A DNA stretch of 64,000 nucleotides from Nocardioides sp. S-1144 (GTDB taxonomy: Bacteria; Actinomycetota; Actinomycetes; Propionibacteriales; Nocardioidaceae): assembly GCF_005954645.2 (NCBI RefSeq), contig NZ_CP040695.2, forward strand, positions 4,030,001-4,094,000, read 5' to 3'. Under the pieces are notes generated by a model. That model was not told the origin of the DNA, did no database searches, and worked only from the letters and a program-made list of their open reading frames with translations. A program made the position numbers and the translations under genes. The stretch's first letter is position 1. Each line of letters begins with the position of its first letter. Positions 16,869-24,993 of the stretch are shown in pieces.

Positions 16869-17339
16869 ATGGCCGACTCCCTCGAGCACCTCCGGGTCCC
16901 GATCCTCCTCGCCGCCGTGGTCGCCAACGGGCTCCAGGCCGGCACCTACTACACCTGGGCGTCGGGGGTGATGCCCGGACTCGCCCGCACCGACGACCGC
17001 ACGTTCGTCTCGACGATGCAGCACGCGAACGCCGCGATCGTGAACCCGGTCTTCCTCGCTACGTTCCTCGGCGCCCCGGCGCTCGCCGCCCTGGGCGTCG
17101 CGGCGACCTCGGGGGCGGCCCGGCCGTGGGCGCTGGCCGGGCTGGCGCTCGCCGCCGCCACGGTCGTGGTCACCGTGGTCGGCAACGTCCCGCTCAACGA
17201 CGCCCTCGCCGCGGCCGGCGACGCCGACCCGACGGCCGCGCGGACGGCGTTCGAGGACTCCTGGGTGCGGTGGAACGTCGTCCGCACGGCCACGTCGACC
17301 GGCGCGCTCGGCGTCCTCGGGTGGGCGCTGTCGCGCTAG
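16869..17339 (+). CDS. DUF1772 (anthrone oxygenase-like) membrane protein
   Basis: A 156-residue membrane protein with four hydrophobic helices. The family signature is visible: NGLQAGTYYTWASGVMPGL in helix 1, QHANAAIVNPVF, NVPLNDALA and WVRWNVVRT. These are the conserved features of DUF1772, a family that includes fungal anthrone oxygenases. The bacterial role is poorly known. It is probably controlled by the divergent AraC-type gene. Confidence 0.85.
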   Translation: MADSLEHLRVPILLAAVVANGLQAGTYYTWASGVMPGLARTDDRTFVSTMQHANAAIVNPVFLATFLGAPALAALGVAATSGAARPWALAGLALAAATVVVTVVGNVPLNDALAAAGDADPTAARTAFEDSWVRWNVVRTATSTGALGVLGWALSR

Positions 17340-17417
17340 CGGCCCACCCGGGCGAGGGTCCGCGGCCGGGCCCGGTCCCGGCCGATGGATCCGGCCCGGT
17401 CGGGCAGTCTGAGCACC

Positions 17418-17981
17418 GTGACCGACACCGATCCCGCCTCCTTCCACCGCTCCGTCGCGGCCGGCTTCACCGAGCGCGTCGTCGGGGCCGACCGTGCCGG
17501 GGAGTGGGGCGCCCCGGCCCCGGTCGAGGGCTGGGTGGCGCGCGACGTCGTCCGGCACCTGCTCGAGTGGTTCCCCGGGTTCCTGGGCTCGGGCACCGGG
17601 ATCGAGCTGCCGACCGGTCCGTCGGTCGACGACGACCCGGTCGGGGCCTGGCGGACCCGGGTCGACGCCGTCCAGGCCCTGCTCGACGACCCGGCGTCGG
17701 CCGGGCGGGTGCTCAGCAACCCGCACCTCGGCGACGTCCCGCTCCCGGAGGCGGTCTCGCGCTTCTACACCACCGACGTCTTCATGCACACCTGGGACCT
17801 GGCGCGCGCCACCGGCCAGTCGGAGGCGCTCGACCCCGACCTGTGCGCCGAGCTGCTCGCGGGCATGGAGCCGGTGGACGAGCTGCTGCGCTCCAGCGGC
17901 CAGTACGGCCCCCGGGTCGACGTCGCCGACGACGCCGACCCGGTCACCCGGTTGGTGGCGTTCATCGGACGCCGGCCGTGA
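17418..17981 (+). CDS. TIGR03086/mycothiol-dependent maleylpyruvate isomerase-like metal-binding protein
   Basis: A 187-residue DinB-fold protein. The N-terminal region (SFHRSVAAGFTERV, APVEGWVARDVVRHLLEW) and the later YTTDVFMHTWDLARATGQ carry the three His ligands of the metal site found in TIGR03086 and mycothiol-dependent maleylpyruvate isomerases. The exact reaction is unknown. Actinobacteria use mycothiol rather than glutathione, which fits the presumed host. The GTG at 17418 was chosen because the conserved domain starts directly after it. Confidence 0.85.
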   Translation: MTDTDPASFHRSVAAGFTERVVGADRAGEWGAPAPVEGWVARDVVRHLLEWFPGFLGSGTGIELPTGPSVDDDPVGAWRTRVDAVQALLDDPASAGRVLSNPHLGDVPLPEAVSRFYTTDVFMHTWDLARATGQSEALDPDLCAELLAGMEPVDELLRSSGQYGPRVDVADDADPVTRLVAFIGRRP

Positions 17982-18130
17982 CGCTGCGCCGCGCCACCCG
18001 CGACGACGTCGCGATCGCCTGCTACCGGGCGAACGGGTTCACCCGCCTGGGCGCCGAGGAGGAGCGGGCCTGGAACCAGGGCCAGCGCCGTGCCTGGGTC
18101 TGGATGGTGCTGGCGTCGTCGACCCGGTAG
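17978..18130 (+). pseudogene. GNAT acetyltransferase remnant with internal deletion
   Basis: This 50-codon frame joins the typical first residues of a GNAT enzyme (TLRRATRDDV) directly to the typical last part (CYRANGFTRLGAEEER). About 90-100 residues, including the acetyl-CoA binding motif, are missing between Val10 and the CYRANGF segment. The frame is intact, so an in-frame deletion has removed the catalytic core. The GTG start overlaps the preceding TGA by 4 bases, suggesting the intact ancestor was translationally coupled to the TIGR03086 gene. Confidence 0.72.
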
Positions 18131-18133
18131 TCC

Positions 18134-19543
18134 CTACCCCCGCCGGCGGCTGACCCGGACCCGGGCGCCGAACCGCGGGACGGAGGTGATGTTGCGGACC
18201 AGCGGGACGTCGTCGCCGACGGCCTCGACGTCGAGGTCGCGGAAGACCTCGCGCAGCACGGCGACGCCCTCCATGAGCGAGAAGCCCGCACCGATGCACC
18301 GCCGCACGCCGCCGCCGAACGGGATCCAGGTGTTGGTGGGCGGGTTCTGGCCGAGGAACCGCTCGGGCCGGAACACCTCGGGGTCGGGGTGCTGGTCGGC
18401 GCGCTGGTGGCTGACGATGATCGACGGCGCGACGGTGACGCCGGCCGGCAGGTCGTGGCCGGCGATCGTCGCCGGGGCCATCAGGGTACGAACCACCATC
18501 GGGATCACCGGGTGCAGCCGCATCGACTCCTTGAGCACCGCCTCGAGCCAGGCGTCGCCGTCGTGCTCGTCGGCACCGGCGACGGCGCGGACCGTGCGCT
18601 CGTGCAGCTCGGGGTGGCGGCCGAGCTCGTGGAGCGCCCAGGCCAGCGCGGTCGCGGTCGTCTCGTGGCCGGCGAGGAGCAGCGTGACGAGCTGGTCGCG
18701 CAGCTCGACGTCGCTGAGCCGGTCCTCGGGGCTCGCGTCGGCACCCTGGCCGACCCGGACGAGCCGCGACAGGACGTCGGTGCGCTCGGCCAGGTCGGGG
18801 GCCGCGCGGCGCTCGCGGATCTCGGCGTACATCAGCCGGTCGAGCTCGTACTGGTTCTCGACCACCCGCCTCCAGATGCCGAAGCGCTGCAGCCGGGGGT
18901 AGCCCCAGCCGAGCAGCACGACCGGCGGGACGTCGACGGTGGCGTTGACCCGCGGACGCAGGGCCGCCAGGCGCTCCTCGTCGGTGACGCCGAACACCAC
19001 GCGCAGGATGACCTCGAGGGTCAGCGCGTTCATCCGGTCGAGGCTGCGGAAGCTCGACCCGTCGCCCCAGCGACCGACCTCGTCGCGCGCGAGGTCGGTG
19101 ACCAGGTCGGCGTACTCCTTGAGGGCCTGGCCGTTGAAGGCCGGCATGAGCAGCTTGCGGGCCCGCTTGTGGTCGACGGAGTCCTGGAGCAGCAGCGAGT
19201 GGCGGCCCATGATCGGGCCGAGGATCGCGTTGCCCTTGCCCGCGTGGAAGACCTCGGGGTCGCCGGCGAAGACCTCCTTGGCGTGCTCCGGGCGGGTCAC
19301 CATCACCAGCGGCCGCGACCCGGGGATCAACCGCACCGTGTAGACGTCGCCGTAGCGCCGGTGCAACCAGGGGTGGAACCGGTGGCGGAACCGCATCAGG
19401 GCGACCGTCTGCACCAGCGCCGGCCACCGCGGGCCGGGCGGCAGGGCGGCGTCCCGGGGCGGCGACGGGGTGCGCCCCCCGACCGCGTGGGTGGCGCGGA
19501 ACCGCGTCGCGGTGAGGGCGGCGACGTCGTCGAGGTCGGTCAC
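18134..19543 (-). CDS. Cytochrome P450
   Basis: A 469-residue haem monooxygenase. The I-helix oxygen-binding motif AGHETT is at residues 291-296, the ExxR motif is at E339-R342 (ESMR), and the haem-thiolate loop FGGGVRRCIGAGF holds the axial Cys416. The overall pattern resembles CYP110/CYP120-like or fungal-type P450s that act on fatty acids or terpenoids, but the substrate is not predictable. There is no fused reductase, so external electron donors are needed. The adjacent Apd1-like [2Fe-2S] protein gene ends 23 bases upstream of the GTG start. Confidence 0.93.
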   Translation of the reverse strand: MTDLDDVAALTATRFRATHAVGGRTPSPPRDAALPPGPRWPALVQTVALMRFRHRFHPWLHRRYGDVYTVRLIPGSRPLVMVTRPEHAKEVFAGDPEVFHAGKGNAILGPIMGRHSLLLQDSVDHKRARKLLMPAFNGQALKEYADLVTDLARDEVGRWGDGSSFRSLDRMNALTLEVILRVVFGVTDEERLAALRPRVNATVDVPPVVLLGWGYPRLQRFGIWRRVVENQYELDRLMYAEIRERRAAPDLAERTDVLSRLVRVGQGADASPEDRLSDVELRDQLVTLLLAGHETTATALAWALHELGRHPELHERTVRAVAGADEHDGDAWLEAVLKESMRLHPVIPMVVRTLMAPATIAGHDLPAGVTVAPSIIVSHQRADQHPDPEVFRPERFLGQNPPTNTWIPFGGGVRRCIGAGFSLMEGVAVLREVFRDLDVEAVGDDVPLVRNITSVPRFGARVRVSRRRG

Positions 19544-19566
19544 GCGGTCAGCGTACTCGCGGGTAG

Positions 19567-20325
19567 TCAGCCCTCGCGGAGCGTCAGGACGGGCGCCGCC
19601 TTGGTCGACAGCTTGGCGCACGACTGGCGCCGCGGCTCCCCCGGACGCGCGTCGACGGCCACCGTGAGCTCCCCCGACGGCGTCGCGAGGCTCACCTCGT
19701 CGCCGTCGGTCGCGAGCAGCCGGACGTCGTCGAGGCCGGTCCAGCCGTGCCGCCGGCGCAGCGCGAGGTCGGCGTGCTGCGCGCGCGCCGGCCACCCGGC
19801 CCGGCCGCGCGCGTGGTCGAGCGGCATCCGCCCGGCGCGCAGCGCCTCGACGGCGGCGACGGCGCTCGCCGGGTCGAGCCGGCCGAGGACCACGCCGCTC
19901 GGGAACGCGACCAGGGTCGCGGCGAAGCGGTGCCCGCCGAGGTGCGTGGTCTCCCACGTCTCGACCGGCCACCGCTCGGCGAGCGCCGCCGCGACCGGCC
20001 GGCCCCGCTCGGCGCAGCAGACGTCGCGGCGTCCGTGGGTGCACACGAGCAGCAGCGGCTCGCCGCCGGCGTCCGGCAGCTCGACGCGACGCTCGAAGGA
20101 CCCCGCCGCGGTGGTGGCGGTGCGGCCCGGACGGCGCACGAGCTGGACCCGCGCCCCCGCCGCCCGGTCGTCGTCGACGCCGGAGGTCACGGTCGCGGGC
20201 CACGGGCCGTCGTCCTCGAGCAGCAGCCAGGCCGCGTCGGTCGGCGCGGTGCCGGCGATCGGCTCGCCGCCGGCACCGTCGGGGCCGTCGTCCTCGCTGG
20301 CGCGCGAGCACCGGAACGTCGTCAC
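19567..20325 (-). CDS. Sucrase/ferredoxin-like (Apd1-type) [2Fe-2S] protein
   Basis: A 252-residue protein of the sucrase/ferredoxin-like family (PF06999) with a thioredoxin-like ferredoxin domain. The motif CTHGRRDVCC provides Cys95 and Cys104 in a C-x8-C spacing, with an extra Cys103. THLGGHRF provides His128 and His132 in H-x3-H spacing. In yeast Apd1 this combination coordinates a [2Fe-2S] cluster through two Cys and two His, so the same cluster type is likely here. Its position just upstream of the P450 on the same strand makes an electron-transfer role worth considering. Confidence 0.85.
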   Translation of the reverse strand: MTTFRCSRASEDDGPDGAGGEPIAGTAPTDAAWLLLEDDGPWPATVTSGVDDDRAAGARVQLVRRPGRTATTAAGSFERRVELPDAGGEPLLLVCTHGRRDVCCAERGRPVAAALAERWPVETWETTHLGGHRFAATLVAFPSGVVLGRLDPASAVAAVEALRAGRMPLDHARGRAGWPARAQHADLALRRRHGWTGLDDVRLLATDGDEVSLATPSGELTVAVDARPGEPRRQSCAKLSTKAAPVLTLREG

Positions 20326-20346
20326 CTGGCCATCCCACCAGACGCC

Positions 20347-20372
20347 GACCCGTCGCTGATCACTGACGGGTC
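20347..20372 (-). terminator. Stem-loop after the LuxR-family gene
   Basis: The 8-bp inverted repeat GACCCGTC/GACGGGTC with a 10-base loop lies 21 bases beyond the stop of the large regulator and just upstream of the Apd1-like gene start. It could terminate the first transcript or act as an operator for the second gene. Confidence 0.5.
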
Positions 20373-20393
20373 AGCGGGGGTGGCGGGTGGGGG

Positions 20394-23357
20394 TCAGTCG
20401 AGGAGGCCGCGGCGGCGGGCGATCGCGGCGGCCTCGGTGCGGCCGGAGGCCTCGAGCTTGCCGAGGATGTTGGACACGTGCACCGAGACGGTCTTGGCGC
20501 TGATGAACAGCAGCTTGGCGATCTCGCCGTTGGAGCGGCCCTCGGCGACGTGACCGAGGATCTCGCGCTCCCGGGTGGTGAGGGCGACCGTGGACGCCGG
20601 CTCGCGCACCGGGGCCGACCCGATCGCGCGCAGCGCGTCGAGCAGCGGCTGGGCGCCCAGGCCGCGGGCGGCCTCGCGCGCCAGGTCGCCCAGCTCACGG
20701 GCGCCGGCGAGGTCGCCGGTCGAGCGCAGGATGGCGGCCAGGCGGGTGCGGACCACGGCCAGCTCGTAGACGTGGCCGAAGTCGACGAACGCCGCCTCGG
20801 TCTCGCGCCAGGTCGCGACGAGCTCGTCGAGCCCGGGGGCGTCGATGCCGGCCAGCCACCGCGCCCGCAGGGTCTCGGCGTCCACCCGCTTCAGCCACGC
20901 CTGACCCTCGGGGCCCCAGTGGCCCGAGGGGTCGGTGTAGCGGTCGAGGACGACGTGGCCGTCGTCGTGCAGGCGCTCGACGTCGACGAGCAGGGCCTCG
21001 CGCTCGGTGTGGCTCCGCGTCGCCAGGGCGTCGCCGACCACGCCGATCGCGACGGCGGCGAGCCGGATCCGGGCGCTGAACCACTCGCGCCAGATGCGGC
21101 TCAGCACCGCGACCGCCTCGTCGTAGGAGGCCAGCGCGGCGGCCGGGTCGTCACGGCGTCCGGCGGCGGTCATCTCGATCGAGGCGGCGTGGATCCCGAT
21201 GGCGCCCTCGCGGCGCCAGAACGGACGCAGCCCGCCGACGCGGGCGGCGACGTCCTCGCCGCGCCGCTGGAGGATCTGCAGGCGCAGGACGGTGAGCATG
21301 GCCCGCGGGATCGGCGGCGGGAACGGCCCCTCGACGACGAACAGCTCGAGGGCCTCGTCCCAGCGGCCGCGGACGACCTGGATCCACGCCAGCTGCCACC
21401 GCGACTCGAACCCGTACGGCGCCCACGGCAGTCCCGCGTCGGTGGCCCGCTCGATGGCGCTGGCGAACCAGGTGGCGGCCTCGTCGAACTCCGCCCAGTC
21501 CTGGTAGGAGCGCCCGAGCAGGAAGCGGCCGCGCAGCTCGGCGTGGATGGCGTCGGCCTCGACCGCGCGCTGGATCGCCTCCTCCAGCGCCCCGCGCAGA
21601 CCCTCCTTGGGGCCGGCCTTCTTGAGTCCCGAGAGCGTGGTGATCGCGTCGGAGGCGAGCTCGCGCAGGTCGAGCCGCTCGGCGAGGTCGAGCGCGTCGA
21701 CGCCGACCGCGCGGGCCTCCTCGTAGCGGCCGTAGCCCGCCAGGATCCGCGCGTGCACGGTGAGGACGACGGCGCGCAGCTGGCTGCCGTCGTCGGGCAC
21801 CAGCGCGACGGCCTCGGCCGAGATCTCGTGGGAGCGCTCGTGGTCGTCCTCGGTGAGGAAGACGGCGTTGGCGAGCGCGGCGAGCATCCGCGCCCGGCGG
21901 GTGGCGTGCGCGCCGGGCGGCAGCAGGTCGAGCTGCTCGCGGATGACGCCGGCGGCCCGCTCGGGGTCGCCGGAGGCGATGAGGGCGTCGGCGGCCCGGA
22001 CGACGAGCTTGGCCAGGTCGACGCCGTGGTCGCCGAGGTCGGACTCGGAGCCCTGGGCGGTCGCGCTGCTGAGGATCTCCAGGGCCTGTTGGTAGTGGTA
22101 GGCCGCCTCGTCAGGACCGCCGACCTCGATCGCCTCGTTGCCGGCGCGGACGCTGGCCTGCAGCGCGGTCGTCTTGTCCATCGCGAGGCGGGCGTGGCGG
22201 GCCAGCTCGGCGGCGGTGCCGCGCGCCGAGCCCTGGCGCAGGGCGGCGACGTAGCGGGCGTGCAGGCGGGCGCGCTCGCCGGGCAGCAGGTCGTCGTAGA
22301 CGGCCTCGCCGAGCAGTGCGTGCCGGAAGGCGTAGGCCCCGCGGTCGGTGACCAGCACGTTCATCTCCACCGCGCCGCGCAGGCCGCGCTCGAGCGCGTC
22401 CGTGCCGATCCCGGAGGTCGCCTCGAGCATCTCGTGGGTGACCCGGCGGCCGCTGGCGCTGGCGGTGCGGACGACGGCGCGGGCCTCGTCGTCGAGCCGG
22501 TCGAGGCGCACCAGCAGGACGTCGGCGAGGTCGGCCGGGATCACGCTGCCCGGGTCGGCGGCGGCGGCGACGAGCTCCTCGACGAAGAAGGCGTTGCCCT
22601 CGGCGCGCGCGACGACGTCGGCCAGCTCGGCCTCGGGCAGGCCGCCCGGCACCAGCTGCAGCACCAGCGAGCGGACGGCGGCGTCGTCGAGCGGCGAGAG
22701 GTTGATCCGCTCGACGCCGCGCAGCCGCGACCACTCCGCGACCTGGCGGCGCAGCGGGTGCCGGCGGTGCAGGTCGTCGGAGCGGTAGGACGCGACGACG
22801 GCGAACCCGTCGGAGTCGAGGCGGGAGAGGAGGAAGCTGAGCATGTCGCGCGTCGACTGGTCGGCCCAGTGGGTGTCCTCGATGACCAGGAGCAGCGGGG
22901 CCCGGCGCGCGGCGGCCTGGAGGACGGCCAGCATCGCGCGGAAGAGGTCGGCGCGGTCGAGGGCGGAGGCCTCGGCGTCGACGGGGTCGGAGTCGGCCAT
23001 CTGGCGGCGCACGGGCTGCAGCCGGGCCAGGGCCGGGTGGGTGGCCGCCACCTCGGCGGCGACCTCGGGGAGCTCGGTGGTGATCCGACCGAGCACCTCG
23101 GAGAAGGGGAGGTAGGGCAGCGCGCTCTCGCCGAAGTCGAGGCAGTGCCCGGCGTACACCTGCCAGCCCTCGTCGAAGGCGAGGTCGCGCAGCGCGCGGA
23201 GCAGGCGGGTCTTGCCGACGCCCGCGTCACCCGAGAGCAGCACGTCGACCAGCCGGTCGGCCGGTCGGGAAGGACGGACGCCGAGCGCTGCGGCTGTCTC
23301 CGCGAGCTCGGCGTCCCGTCCCACCATCGTGCTGGACTGGATCGCCACGGGCTCCAT
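20394..23357 (-). CDS. Large LuxR-family (LAL-type) ATPase transcriptional regulator
   Basis: A 987-residue regulator. The N-terminal AAA/STAND ATPase has Walker A GDAGVGKT at residues 43-50 and Walker B LLLVIEDTHWAD near residues 155-166. A long helical region with TPR-like repeats fills the middle. The C-terminal LuxR HTH begins TTREREILGHVAEGRSNGEIAKLL and covers about the last 65 residues. Such proteins activate transcription when an inducer and ATP bind. The target genes are unknown. It follows a 49-aa gene by 23 bases, and both are preceded by an unusual leader region (23531-23650), so they are probably one operon. Confidence 0.92.
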   Translation of the reverse strand: MEPVAIQSSTMVGRDAELAETAAALGVRPSRPADRLVDVLLSGDAGVGKTRLLRALRDLAFDEGWQVYAGHCLDFGESALPYLPFSEVLGRITTELPEVAAEVAATHPALARLQPVRRQMADSDPVDAEASALDRADLFRAMLAVLQAAARRAPLLLVIEDTHWADQSTRDMLSFLLSRLDSDGFAVVASYRSDDLHRRHPLRRQVAEWSRLRGVERINLSPLDDAAVRSLVLQLVPGGLPEAELADVVARAEGNAFFVEELVAAAADPGSVIPADLADVLLVRLDRLDDEARAVVRTASASGRRVTHEMLEATSGIGTDALERGLRGAVEMNVLVTDRGAYAFRHALLGEAVYDDLLPGERARLHARYVAALRQGSARGTAAELARHARLAMDKTTALQASVRAGNEAIEVGGPDEAAYHYQQALEILSSATAQGSESDLGDHGVDLAKLVVRAADALIASGDPERAAGVIREQLDLLPPGAHATRRARMLAALANAVFLTEDDHERSHEISAEAVALVPDDGSQLRAVVLTVHARILAGYGRYEEARAVGVDALDLAERLDLRELASDAITTLSGLKKAGPKEGLRGALEEAIQRAVEADAIHAELRGRFLLGRSYQDWAEFDEAATWFASAIERATDAGLPWAPYGFESRWQLAWIQVVRGRWDEALELFVVEGPFPPPIPRAMLTVLRLQILQRRGEDVAARVGGLRPFWRREGAIGIHAASIEMTAAGRRDDPAAALASYDEAVAVLSRIWREWFSARIRLAAVAIGVVGDALATRSHTEREALLVDVERLHDDGHVVLDRYTDPSGHWGPEGQAWLKRVDAETLRARWLAGIDAPGLDELVATWRETEAAFVDFGHVYELAVVRTRLAAILRSTGDLAGARELGDLAREAARGLGAQPLLDALRAIGSAPVREPASTVALTTREREILGHVAEGRSNGEIAKLLFISAKTVSVHVSNILGKLEASGRTEAAAIARRRGLLD

Positions 23358-23380
23358 GATGGGCTACCGCTGGGCCGCGG

Positions 23381-23530
23381 TCAGCCGACGCGCCCGTTGA
23401 TCTCCTCGCGGGCGCCGACGAACGGCACGCGGGTGCGGTCGGCGGTGCGGCGACGCTTCACCGGGCGGCCCTTGCTGAGCCGCTCGCGGCGGTAGTCGAC
23501 CTCGGCCTGGATCGTCATGCGGTCGAACAT
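23381..23530 (-). CDS. Small basic protein, 49 residues
   Basis: A short gene with ATG start and an SD-like GAGGAG 6 bases upstream. The product starts MFDRMTIQAEVDYRRERL and is strongly basic in the middle (KGRPVKRRRTADRTR), so nucleic-acid or membrane contact is possible. I do not recognise the family; similar short Arg-rich proteins occur in actinobacteria without known function. The stop lies 23 bases before the large LuxR-family gene. The ribosome binding site sits inside a perfect 12-bp palindrome (23531-23542), which could hide it in RNA. Confidence 0.6.
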   Translation of the reverse strand: MFDRMTIQAEVDYRRERLSKGRPVKRRRTADRTRVPFVGAREEINGRVG

Positions 23531-23650
23531 GAGGAGCTCCTCTACCTCAGTGCCGACCCGGTGTCGGCGACGTAGGACGAGCCTGGCTCCCTGAGGTAGG
23601 CGCGCACATCGGGCAACCTCCTTATCCCCGCCGGGGCGCTACCTCAGAGC
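23531..23650 (-). promoter_or_regulatory. Candidate translational attenuator leader with competing hairpins
   Basis: In the transcript direction the 9-mer CTGAGGTAG occurs at 23647-23639 (copy A), its complement CTACCTCAG at 23599-23591 (copy B, inside the leader ORF), and CTGAGGTAG again at 23550-23542 (copy C, containing the leader stop). B can pair with A or with C, but not both. C directly joins the GAGGAGCTCCTC palindrome containing the ribosome binding site of the 49-aa gene. Upstream peptide, alternative pairing and a masked ribosome binding site together resemble ribosome-mediated attenuators. Confidence 0.45.
23547..23609 (-). CDS. Candidate upstream leader ORF, 20 residues
   Basis: A 20-codon frame, MCAPTSGSQARPTSPTPGRH, has a very strong ribosome binding site (AAGGAGG, 7 bases before ATG). 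This is much better than those of most genes here. The TGA stop falls inside a CTGAGGTAG element 16 bases before the 49-aa gene. The peptide is rich in Thr, Ser, Pro and Arg. I interpret it as a regulatory leader peptide rather than a functional product, but translation is not shown. Confidence 0.45.
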   Translation of the reverse strand: MCAPTSGSQARPTSPTPGRH

Positions 23651-23743
23651 GGGGTGACCGGGCTCATAGCCGGGGCCCGTCGGCCGTCCTGGCGGGCTGG
23701 TCCCGGCGGTGGTGGTGGTCTGAGCGCGGCCGGCCCCGGGCGT

Positions 23744-23802
23744 GCAATTGCCGCTCCTGGCTCAGTTCGGGGCACGCGAACTGAGCCAGCTTCGGCAATT
23801 GC
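23744..23802. terminator. Very long stem-loop downstream of hutI
   Basis: Two nested perfect inverted repeats face each other: GCAATTGCCG (23744-23753) with CGGCAATTGC (23793-23802), and GGCTCAGTTCG (23759-23769) with CGAACTGAGCC (23777-23787). Only a short mismatched bulge lies between the stems and the loop is 7 bases. It starts 31 bases after the hutI stop and probably ends hut transcription, although it is longer and more AT-rich than usual terminators here. The rest of 23651-23832 holds nothing else I can identify. Confidence 0.65.
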
Positions 23803-23832
23803 GCGCGTGGGGCCACTCGATCGCCCCCGCGC

Positions 23833-24993
23833 TCACCAGAGGGGCCGGCCGCCGAGCCAGGTGCTGGTGACCAGCGGCACGCCGGGGCGGTAGGCGAGGT
23901 GGCGGTGGCTGGGGGCGTCGAGGACGAGGAGGTCGGCGCGGGCGCCCGGCGTCAGGTGGCCGACGTCGTCGCGGTCGAGGGCGCGGGCACCGCCGGCGGT
24001 GGCCGCGTGCACCGCCTCGGCGGGCGTCATCCCCATCTCGCGGACCGCGAGCGCGATGCAGAACGGCAGGCTGCTGGTGAAGCACGACCCCGGGTTGCAG
24101 TCGCTGGCCAGGGCGACGTGGACGCCGGCGTCGAGCAGGCGGCGGGCGTCGGGGTAGGGCTGCTTCGTGGAGAACTCGACGCCGGGCAGCAGGGTCGCGA
24201 CGGTGCCGCTGTCGGCGAGGGCGGCGACGTCGGCGTCCGCGAGGTAGGTGCAGTGGTCGACGGCGGCCAGGCCGAGCTCGCACGCCAGCCGCACGCCGGG
24301 GCCCTGGGTGAGCTGGTTCGCGTGCAGCCGCCCGCGCAGGCCGGCGGCCGCGCCGGCGGCGAGGACGGCGCGCGCCTGGTCGGCGTCGAACGCGCCGCGC
24401 TCGCAGAAGACGTCGATCCACCGGGCGTGGGGCGCCGCGGCGGTCAGCATCGGGCCGGTCACGAGGGCGACGTAGGCGTCGGGGTCGGCGTCCGCCGGGA
24501 CGACGTGCGCCCCCAGGAACGTCGTCTCGTCGGTGAACTGGCGCGCGACGGCGAGGCTGCGGGCCTCGTCGTGCACCGAGAGCCCGTAGCCGCTCTTGAT
24601 CTCGACGGTCGTGGTGCCCTGGCGGCGCATCTCGGCGACCAGCCGCCCGACGTGGGCGGTGAGCTGCTCGTCGGTGGCGGCGCGGGTGGCGGCGACCGTG
24701 GTGCGGATGCCGCCGGCGGCGTACGGCGTCCCGGTCATCCTGGCCTCGAACTCCGCGGCCCGGTCGCCGGCGAAGACCAGGTGGGAGTGGGAGTCGACCC
24801 AGCCGGGCAGGACGGCGCGGCCGCCGACGTCGACCGCGGCGTCGGCGGCCGGGGCGTCCGCGGCGCGACCGACCCAGGCGACCGTCGTCCCCTCCACGAC
24901 GAGGGCGGCGTGCTCGACCGCGCCGAGCAGGTCGGGGGCGGCCGGGTCGTTGGTGACCAGCTCGGCGATGCCGGTGATCAGGGTGCTGGTCAT
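23833..24993 (-). CDS. hutI: Imidazolonepropionase
   Basis: A 386-residue amidohydrolase-superfamily enzyme that hydrolyses 4-imidazolone-5-propanoate to N-formimidoyl-L-glutamate, step three of histidine degradation. The metal site HxH appears in WVDSHSHLVFAG. Further motifs are VEIKSGYGLS, HANQL and ALASDCNPGSC, all characteristic of HutI. Length is normal. The ATG overlaps the hutF stop by 4 bases (ATGA), and AGGAGCC precedes it. It is the last gene of the M20 hydrolase-hutF-hutI operon. Confidence 0.95.
   Translation of the reverse strand: MTSTLITGIAELVTNDPAAPDLLGAVEHAALVVEGTTVAWVGRAADAPAADAAVDVGGRAVLPGWVDSHSHLVFAGDRAAEFEARMTGTPYAAGGIRTTVAATRAATDEQLTAHVGRLVAEMRRQGTTTVEIKSGYGLSVHDEARSLAVARQFTDETTFLGAHVVPADADPDAYVALVTGPMLTAAAPHARWIDVFCERGAFDADQARAVLAAGAAAGLRGRLHANQLTQGPGVRLACELGLAAVDHCTYLADADVAALADSGTVATLLPGVEFSTKQPYPDARRLLDAGVHVALASDCNPGSCFTSSLPFCIALAVREMGMTPAEAVHAATAGGARALDRDDVGHLTPGARADLLVLDAPSHRHLAYRPGVPLVTSTWLGGRPLW

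Noticed and set aside
20478..23495. A 1005-codon plus-strand frame opposite the LuxR-family gene
   Set aside because: It mirrors codon bias of the real gene and has no domain; the minus-strand protein has Walker and HTH motifs.
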